Shown: positions 6,154 through 10,573 of the stretch, piece by piece
Layout of the letters: each line of letters opens with the position of its first letter
How positions within the stretch are numbered: position 1 is the stretch's first letter
From: Desulfuromusa sp.
GTDB lineage: Bacteria > Desulfobacterota > Desulfuromonadia > Desulfuromonadales > Geopsychrobacteraceae
DNA: 10,573 nt
NCBI GenBank assembly: GCA_021157505.1
Contig: JAGGWI010000030.1
Location: 1 to 10,573 of the forward strand
Direction of reading: 5' to 3'
Made by a program: the position numbers and the translations under genes
The notes under the pieces: generated by a model
Seen by the model: the letters and a program-made list of their open reading frames with translations, nothing else
What the model was told of the DNA's origin: nothing
Databases searched by the model: none

Positions 6154-6867
6154 ATGCTGAAAGGTAATGGATTATGTAAGAATTTCGGCGGTGTCGCAGC
6201 CCTGAATGATGTTGATATCAGCCTCGAAAAAGGTTCTCTTATCGGTCTGATCGGGCCGAATGGGGCTGGGAAAACCACCCTGTTCAATGCCATTGCGGGA
6301 GCCTTCTCCCTGTCATCGGGAAATCTGGAATTCAACGGCAAGTCCCTTAATGGCAAAAGCGCCAACCATATATGCCGGCTGGGAATAGCCCGGACATTTC
6401 AGGTGCCGCGTCCCTTTGCCGAAATGACCTGTCTGGAAAATGTTTTGGTTCCTCTGGTTAACCGGTCCCGTGTAGGAGAACGGACTGCTTTGTTGCAAGA
6501 AGGGCGGGAAATATTGGATTTTGTCGGGCTTGGAAACCGAGACGATATCCTGGCGAAAGAGCTGAATTTAGTGGAAAAAAAACGTCTGGAAATGGCTCGG
6601 GCTCTTTGTACCAATCCGCAGCTGTTACTACTTGATGAGGTGCTTGGTGGGCTGAATACCCAGGAGATTGGAGCGGCGGTGGATCTGATCGTTAACTTGT
6701 CTGAAAAGCGTGGTATTGCCGTACTGTGGATCGAACACGTGATGGGAGCAATTATGGGGGCAGCGGAGCGCATCATTGTCCTTGATCAGGGGGAAAAACT
6801 TATGGAGGGAACTCCGGAAGAAGTGGCGCATGATCCAAGAGTCATTCATGCGTATTTAGGAACATAG
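6154..6867 (+). CDS. livG: ABC transporter ATP-binding protein, LivG family
   Basis: Cytoplasmic ATPase of 237 residues. Walker A 'GPNGAGKTT' (34-42, Lys40), Q-loop Gln83 in 'ARTFQVPRPF', Walker B 'LLLLDE' (157-162, Asp161 and catalytic Glu162), D-loop 'GGLN' and switch His195 in 'LWIEHVM' are all present. The ABC signature, normally LSGGQ, is here LNLVE (137-141) followed by 'KKRLEMARAL'. I have the impression that LivG relatives with a similarly altered motif exist, so this is probably a subfamily trait and not damage. The C-terminal tail 'GTPEEVAHDPRVIHAYLGT' is the characteristic LivG end. ATG 6154 follows CGAGGAG (6144-6150) at 3-nt spacing. It is expected to heterodimerise with the LivF-like ATPase, which begins at the next base. 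Confidence 0.93.
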   Translation: MLKGNGLCKNFGGVAALNDVDISLEKGSLIGLIGPNGAGKTTLFNAIAGAFSLSSGNLEFNGKSLNGKSANHICRLGIARTFQVPRPFAEMTCLENVLVPLVNRSRVGERTALLQEGREILDFVGLGNRDDILAKELNLVEKKRLEMARALCTNPQLLLLDEVLGGLNTQEIGAAVDLIVNLSEKRGIAVLWIEHVMGAIMGAAERIIVLDQGEKLMEGTPEEVAHDPRVIHAYLGT

Positions 6868-7581
6868 GTGTTGATGGCGATGCTGGAGATTACAGGTATT
6901 GATATATTCCGTGGTGAAACGCAGGTTTTGTGGGATATTTCGTTGACCGTTGAAAAGGGAGAGCGAGTCGCAATTCTTGGCAGCAACGGAGCAGGGAAAT
7001 CAACCTTGTTGGCTGCAATTATTGGAATGTTGAAGCCTACAGCCGGTTCGATTCTGTTTCATGGCCTACCCATTACCGGTAGCCGACCGTTTGAGAATAC
7101 CCGTCGGGGGCTTGCTTTGGTGCCTGAGGGCCGGCGGGTATATAAGGAAATGTCGGTTATCGAAAACCTTAAAATGGGTGCCTACCCGAAGCGGGGTAGG
7201 AGCAGGATGGCGGAGACCATGGAAGAGGTGGTGTCATTGTTTCCCATCCTTGGTGAGCGGCGTGAACAGTTGGCCGGAACGTTGTCGGGCGGTGAACAGC
7301 AGATGCTGGCTATAGGTCGGGCTTTGATGAGCCGTCCGGAGCTGCTGCTTGTCGACGAACTGTCTTTGGGGCTGGCACCGGTGATTACCAAGGAAATATT
7401 CCGGGTTCTCATGCAACTCGGGCAGGAAGTTACCATTCTGATGGTTGAACAGAATGTTGAGCAAGCGCTGAAATATTCTCAGCGGGCGTATGTTTTGGAG
7501 AGCGGTCGGGTGGTTCGGGAAGGTGATTCCCGGGTTTTGGGGGAGGATCCGGGAATCCGCCGTGCATACCTGGGCATGTGA
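6868..7581 (+). CDS. livF: ABC transporter ATP-binding protein, LivF family
   Basis: Second ATPase, up to 237 residues. Walker A 'GSNGAGKST' (38-46, Lys44), signature 'LSGGEQQ' (129-135) and Walker B 'LLLVDE' (149-154) with 'LSLGLAP' are intact. The switch position reads 'LMVEQNVEQAL', where LivF proteins normally have Gln instead of His. 'PEGRRVYKEMSVIENL' and the terminal 'GIRRAYLGM' are LivF hallmarks. The start is ambiguous: GTG 6868 directly abuts the livG stop and has AGGA (6858-6861) at 6 nt, while ATG 6874 or ATG 6880 would shorten the protein by two or four residues, and ATG 6880 (MLEITGID) fits family N-termini well. Its canonical signature paired with the altered LivG signature suggests two unequal ATP sites. 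Confidence 0.92.
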   Translation: MLMAMLEITGIDIFRGETQVLWDISLTVEKGERVAILGSNGAGKSTLLAAIIGMLKPTAGSILFHGLPITGSRPFENTRRGLALVPEGRRVYKEMSVIENLKMGAYPKRGRSRMAETMEEVVSLFPILGERREQLAGTLSGGEQQMLAIGRALMSRPELLLVDELSLGLAPVITKEIFRVLMQLGQEVTILMVEQNVEQALKYSQRAYVLESGRVVREGDSRVLGEDPGIRRAYLGM

Positions 7582-7603
7582 CAATCAAAATCGACACCGG
7601 GAT

Positions 7604-7610
7604 GGGAGGA
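7604..7610 (+). promoter_or_regulatory. Ribosome binding site that decides the AOR start
   Basis: GGGAGGA lies 6 nt before ATG 7617. It supports that codon over the in-frame GTG 7578 and ATG 7602, which have no comparable site and would add residues foreign to the family. Confidence 0.75.
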
Positions 7611-7616
7611 TGCACA

Positions 7617-9446
7617 ATGTCTGGATGGGTTGGCACTATTTTACGGGTTAATCTTAAACATGGAACTGTCAAGGTTGAACCTCTAGATGAGTGGCGGGCG
7701 AAGGCGTTTATCGGTGGCCGCGGTGTGGGAATTAGTTATATGCTTGACGAGGTTGATCCTGCCTGTGATCCTCTCGGGTCAGAAAATAAACTGATTATGA
7801 TGACGGGACCGCTGTCCGGTACCTCTGCTCCTACCGGAGCCCGGTACATGGTGATGACCAAGTCTCCACTGACTGGAGCGATTACCTGTTCCAATGCTGG
7901 TGGTCATTTCCCGGCAATGATGAAAAAGGCCGGCTTCGACGGTATCATCATTGAAGAATCGTCACCTAGTCCGGTGTACCTGTGGATCACCGATGGTCTG
8001 GCGGAACTGCGCCCTGCCGACCATCTGTGGGGCAGAAACGTCCATGAAACCGATGATCTGTTGAAGAAGGAGACCCATCCCGAGGCGCGAACCGCCTGCA
8101 TCGGCCCAGCAGGGGAGCGGCTGGTCTTGTTTTCTTCTATTATGAATGATCGTGACCGTGCAGCCGGTCGCTCCGGGGTTGGTGCCGTGCTTGGTGCTAA
8201 GAAACTTAAGGGTGTGGTTGTCTATGGTACTGGTAAAGTTCCTTTATATGATAAGGATCTTTTTGAATCGCTAACCAGTAAATTTCTTAAAAAATTCCGT
8301 GACTCTTGCAATGGTAAAGTGCCTGGTCTGCGTCAGTATGGTACGGCCAAAACTATTACCGGGACCCAGGGTATTGGTGTCCTGCCAACCAGGAATTTCC
8401 AGCAGGGGACCTTTGAACATTGGCAGAATATCGGCGGTGAAGCGCTGACCGAACAGTTTTTGGTCAAGGCAAAAGCCTGCTACAGCTGTCCTATTGCTTG
8501 TGGGCGGGTGACCAGAATCACCGATGGCCCTTATGCTGGAGAAGGGGAAGGCCCGGAGTATGAAACCATCTACGCTTTGGGGAGCAACTGTGGCATAGGT
8601 GATTTGGGAGCAATTACCAAAGCGAACTATATCTGCAATGAAATGGGGATGGATACTATCTCCATGGGGTCGACCATTGCCTGTGCCATGGAGATGTACG
8701 AAAAGGGCATTTTGTCAGAGGAGGAAATCGGTCGACCGTTGCATTTTGGCGATGCTGAGGCGGTCGTTGCACTCTGCCGTCAGACGGCACTGCGGGAGGG
8801 ATTCGGTGACCGACTGGCTGCAGGCAGCTTGAAGTTGGCCCGTTCGTGCGGTCAAGAAGAGTTTGCGATTGTTGCCAAAGGTCAAGAGTTTGCCGGTTAT
8901 GATCCTCGAGGTGAGAAGGGGATGGGTCTTGCGTATGCCACTTCCAATATTGGTGCCAGTCATATGCGCGGTGACCCAGCTTATATCGAAATTTTGGGGG
9001 TTCCCACGCTTGTCGATCCTCTCAGCTGGGAAGATAAACCACAGTTGGTGAAAGATTGGCAGGATACTTTTGCCGTTATTGATGCTGCCGGGCTGTGCGT
9101 TTTTTTCTCGGTGCGCAATTATGTGACCCAGACGCGTGATATCCGGCCTGAAGGGATTCTTGAACTGCTGAATGCGGCCACCGGTGCTGATTATACTATG
9201 ACTTCGCTGATGCAGTGTGCGGAGCGAATTATCAACGCCGAACGGTTGTTTCTGGTACGGGCCGGGTTCAGTGCCAAAGATGATACGTTGCCGATCCGCA
9301 TCCTTCATGAACCGCTTTCCGACGGTCCTGCTAAGGGGCAGGTATGTGAGCTGGAGAGAATGCTACCGGTCTATTACGACCTGCGCGGTTGGACAGCTGA
9401 TGGGATTCCGCATACAAAGACATTGGCACAATTGCAGCTAGGGTAA
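7617..9446 (+). CDS. aor: Tungsten-dependent aldehyde:ferredoxin oxidoreductase
   Basis: Oxidises aldehydes to carboxylic acids with ferredoxin, or the reverse; cytoplasmic, binding a tungsto-bispterin cofactor and one [4Fe-4S] cluster. From ATG 7617 the protein has 609 residues, close to the 605 of Pyrococcus furiosus AOR. It starts with the family pattern 'GWVGTILRVNLKHGTVKVEPL'. Cluster ligands are Cys288, Cys291 and Cys295 ('CYSCPIACG') and Cys494 ('DAAGLC', 489-494); these numbers coincide with those recalled for the Pyrococcus enzyme. Pterin-contact segments are 'RAAGRSGVGAVLGAKKLKG' (181-199), 'NEMGMD' (341-346, first Asp replaced by Asn) and 'DAAGLC'. Glu314 in 'GPEYET' and His449 in 'SHMRG' correspond to the acid-base pair near tungsten. 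No small electron-transfer subunit follows, so it probably uses free ferredoxin. BamB-type benzoyl-CoA reductase subunits are relatives, but no Bam partner is nearby. The aldehyde could be a semialdehyde from the aminotransferase. It sits 35 nt after livF. Confidence 0.9.
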   Translation: MSGWVGTILRVNLKHGTVKVEPLDEWRAKAFIGGRGVGISYMLDEVDPACDPLGSENKLIMMTGPLSGTSAPTGARYMVMTKSPLTGAITCSNAGGHFPAMMKKAGFDGIIIEESSPSPVYLWITDGLAELRPADHLWGRNVHETDDLLKKETHPEARTACIGPAGERLVLFSSIMNDRDRAAGRSGVGAVLGAKKLKGVVVYGTGKVPLYDKDLFESLTSKFLKKFRDSCNGKVPGLRQYGTAKTITGTQGIGVLPTRNFQQGTFEHWQNIGGEALTEQFLVKAKACYSCPIACGRVTRITDGPYAGEGEGPEYETIYALGSNCGIGDLGAITKANYICNEMGMDTISMGSTIACAMEMYEKGILSEEEIGRPLHFGDAEAVVALCRQTALREGFGDRLAAGSLKLARSCGQEEFAIVAKGQEFAGYDPRGEKGMGLAYATSNIGASHMRGDPAYIEILGVPTLVDPLSWEDKPQLVKDWQDTFAVIDAAGLCVFFSVRNYVTQTRDIRPEGILELLNAATGADYTMTSLMQCAERIINAERLFLVRAGFSAKDDTLPIRILHEPLSDGPAKGQVCELERMLPVYYDLRGWTADGIPHTKTLAQLQLG

Positions 9447-9504
9447 CATTTGCCCTCAATGGAGTGGGTTTCTTGAAAGAAAATTTTACCAGAGGTGATA
9501 GTAC

Positions 9505-10314
9505 GTGGAGAAACTGATTATTACAGTTGCACCAACCGGTTCATTGCCTAAAAAGAAAAACAACCCGGCGGTGCCCATTACCCCTCGAGAGATTATTGAA
9601 GAGGGTGTGCGTTGCGAAGCAGCAGGGGCAGCTATCTTTCATCTCCATGTTCGCAATCCGGTGGATGAGTCACCCTCACCAGACTACGAGCTGTTTGCCA
9701 AAGCTTATCAAGGTTTGCGAGAGAGAACAAATTTGATTGTCCAGATTTCAACGGGTGGCCGTGCTGGTATGGACTATGAACAACGTGCGAAGCGGCTACA
9801 ATTACGGCCAGAGATGGCAAGCTTGACGACCGGTTCGGTAAACTTTCCTGACAGTGTCTATGAAAATAGCCCGGCTCTCATCGAATCCTTGGCAAAAGAT
9901 ATGCAAAAGTTGGGAATAAAGCCGGAAATGGAGATTTTTGATACCAGCATGATCAGCAATGCTCTGGATCTCCAGCGCCATGGTCTGGTTGATGCACCAC
10001 TTCATTTTGATTTTGTCATGGGTTTGAAGGGGGCAATTCCAGCAACAGTTGAAAATCTTGTTCATCTGCGTCAAAAGATTCCTGGTGATGCCACATGGAG
10101 TGTTGCTGGTATTGGTCCGGCCCAGTTGGCAATGAACCTCCATGCCGTTCTCATGGGTGGGCATGCGCGTGTCGGTTTGGAGGATAATATTTATTTCTGC
10201 AAGGGAGAGTTGGCAACCAACGTTCAACTCATTGAACGGATAGCTCTCCTGAGTGAAACCTGTGGTCGTGGTGTGGCAAGTATTGCCGAGGCCCGACAGA
10301 TATTACGGCTATAA
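9505..10314 (+). CDS. Beta-keto acid cleavage enzyme (BKACE, DUF849, Kce-like)
   Basis: Zinc-dependent TIM-barrel enzyme of 269 residues that condenses a beta-keto acid with acetyl-CoA, giving acetoacetate and a new acyl-CoA. The founding member, Kce, acts on 3-keto-5-aminohexanoate in lysine fermentation. Family landmarks align almost without gaps: zinc ligands His46 and His48 ('HLHVR') and Glu226 ('RVGLEDN'), 'ISTGG' with Ser82 and Gly85, 'LTTGSVNF' (107-114), Glu143 in 'EMEIFD', 'PLHFDFVMG' (165-173) and 'TWSVAGIG' (197-204). Arg222 and Asp227 correspond to Kce Arg226 and Asp231 (as recalled). Position 14, a Glu that binds the substrate amino group in Kce, is Leu here, within a basic 'LPKKKNN' stretch, so a different acid is probably cleaved. 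The GTG start has AGAGGTG (9491-9497) at 7-nt spacing. It is the last gene of the cluster; no acetoacetate-using enzyme is in view. Confidence 0.92.
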   Translation: MEKLIITVAPTGSLPKKKNNPAVPITPREIIEEGVRCEAAGAAIFHLHVRNPVDESPSPDYELFAKAYQGLRERTNLIVQISTGGRAGMDYEQRAKRLQLRPEMASLTTGSVNFPDSVYENSPALIESLAKDMQKLGIKPEMEIFDTSMISNALDLQRHGLVDAPLHFDFVMGLKGAIPATVENLVHLRQKIPGDATWSVAGIGPAQLAMNLHAVLMGGHARVGLEDNIYFCKGELATNVQLIERIALLSETCGRGVASIAEARQILRL

Positions 10315-10573
10315 TTTCCCAGTTGTAAACAATTTCTATTTTTAGACATAACGTTCGATTTTGCCCCTATTTTGGAGCGAAGAGGGAAGATGTTAGGGTC
10401 GAGTAGACCGGTTTCTTCCGATGCTTCAGGTTGAGGTTTGTTTTCACAGTTTTCCGTCTGGTTTCCCAGCGGTGCCACAATATTTCAACCATACATCAGT
10501 TGGCCCTGGCCCCTCTTAGAACCGTGCTGGGTCGGGATAGAAATACGGCGCGCCTGACCTTAGGTGAAAGACC
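10315..10573. other. Terminal spacer; possible structured-RNA remnant on the minus strand
   Basis: No plus-strand gene and no clear intrinsic terminator follow the BKACE gene. On the minus strand, read right to left, the pieces GCGCCGT (complement of 10546-10552), GCACGGTTCTAAGAGGGG (complement of 10510-10527) and CTACTCGACC (complement of 10398-10407) occur in that order. They resemble the two arms of domain V, the following joint and the 3' end of bacterial group II introns. The domain V apex lacks a GNRA loop, and the distance to the 3' end is too long by about 70 nt, so this is at most a degenerate or atypical copy. Confidence 0.25.
10454..10472 (-). repeat. GAAA-capped hairpin on the minus strand
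   Basis: The minus strand reads CCG-CTGG-GAAA-CCAG-A-CGG: seven base pairs with one bulged A and a GNRA tetraloop. Such loops mark folded RNAs (group II introns, riboswitches, RNase P-like folds) more than protein-coding DNA. It lies within the intron-like stretch described for 10315-10573. Confidence 0.35.

Noticed and set aside
7578..7616. Earlier GTG start for the AOR gene, overlapping livF
   Set aside because: The added residues do not match the family N-terminus, and GGGAGGA at 7604-7610 points to ATG 7617.
8715..9308. 197-codon minus-strand frame inside the AOR gene
   Set aside because: It is the antisense shadow of a well-conserved coding region, with no start signals of its own.
9466..9487. 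TTTCTTGAAAGAAA palindrome before the BKACE gene as a terminator
   Set aside because: The dyad has only a 2-nt centre and A-T-rich arms, too weak for a terminator, and the genes on both sides appear to be one operon.
10224..10478. Minus-strand 84-codon frame at the right end
   Set aside because: It overlaps the BKACE 3' end antisense, has no ribosome site or known domain, and part of it lies in structured-RNA-like sequence.
1..10573. CRISPR array, tRNA, rRNA, integrase or transposase gene
   Set aside because: I found no regularly spaced repeats, no tRNA- or rRNA-like sequence and no recombinase motifs in the translated frames.

Overview
This window carries an apparently complete catabolic gene cluster, all on the plus strand, from a diderm (Gram-negative-type) anaerobe. 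The evidence for that host is a Sec-exported binding protein with no lipobox, an oxygen-sensitive-type tungsten aldehyde:ferredoxin oxidoreductase, and GTG starts mixed with ATG. The gene content and moderate G+C fit a Desulfobacterota-like bacterium. That assignment is inference; no ribosomal or other marker gene is present.

Layout. Positions 1-17 hold the first codons of a divergent minus-strand gene. Its Shine-Dalgarno site, promoter and a perfect 17-bp operator-like inverted repeat lie at 22-80. Positions 81-757 are an AT-rich regulatory spacer with several palindromes and no convincing gene. The cluster then runs: IclR-family regulator (758-1567), class III PLP aminotransferase (1564-2904, 4-nt overlap with the regulator), periplasmic branched-chain-amino-acid-type binding protein (2997-4181), an intercistronic hairpin (4207-4239), permeases LivH-like (4258-5115) and LivM-like (5186-6109), ATPases LivG-like (6154-6867) and LivF-like (6868-7581), aldehyde ferredoxin oxidoreductase (7617-9446), and a beta-keto acid cleavage enzyme (BKACE/DUF849, 9505-10314). 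Positions 10315-10573 carry no clear gene, but the minus strand there shows structured-RNA-like sequence faintly reminiscent of a group II intron 3' region.

How the genes may work together. The five-part ABC transporter imports an amino or carboxylic acid. The class III aminotransferase would remove an amino group, giving a beta-keto acid or a semialdehyde. The BKACE would condense a beta-keto acid with acetyl-CoA to give acetoacetate plus a new acyl-CoA. The tungsten enzyme would oxidise an aldehyde (or reduce an acid) using ferredoxin. The IclR protein would control the whole set, possibly sensing the imported acid or its keto product. One coherent reading is fermentation or oxidation of a beta-amino acid, in which transamination directly yields a BKACE substrate. 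The BKACE has Leu at the position where the lysine-fermentation enzyme Kce has Glu14, so the substrate is probably not 3-keto-5-aminohexanoate. The identity of the substrate cannot be read from the sequence.
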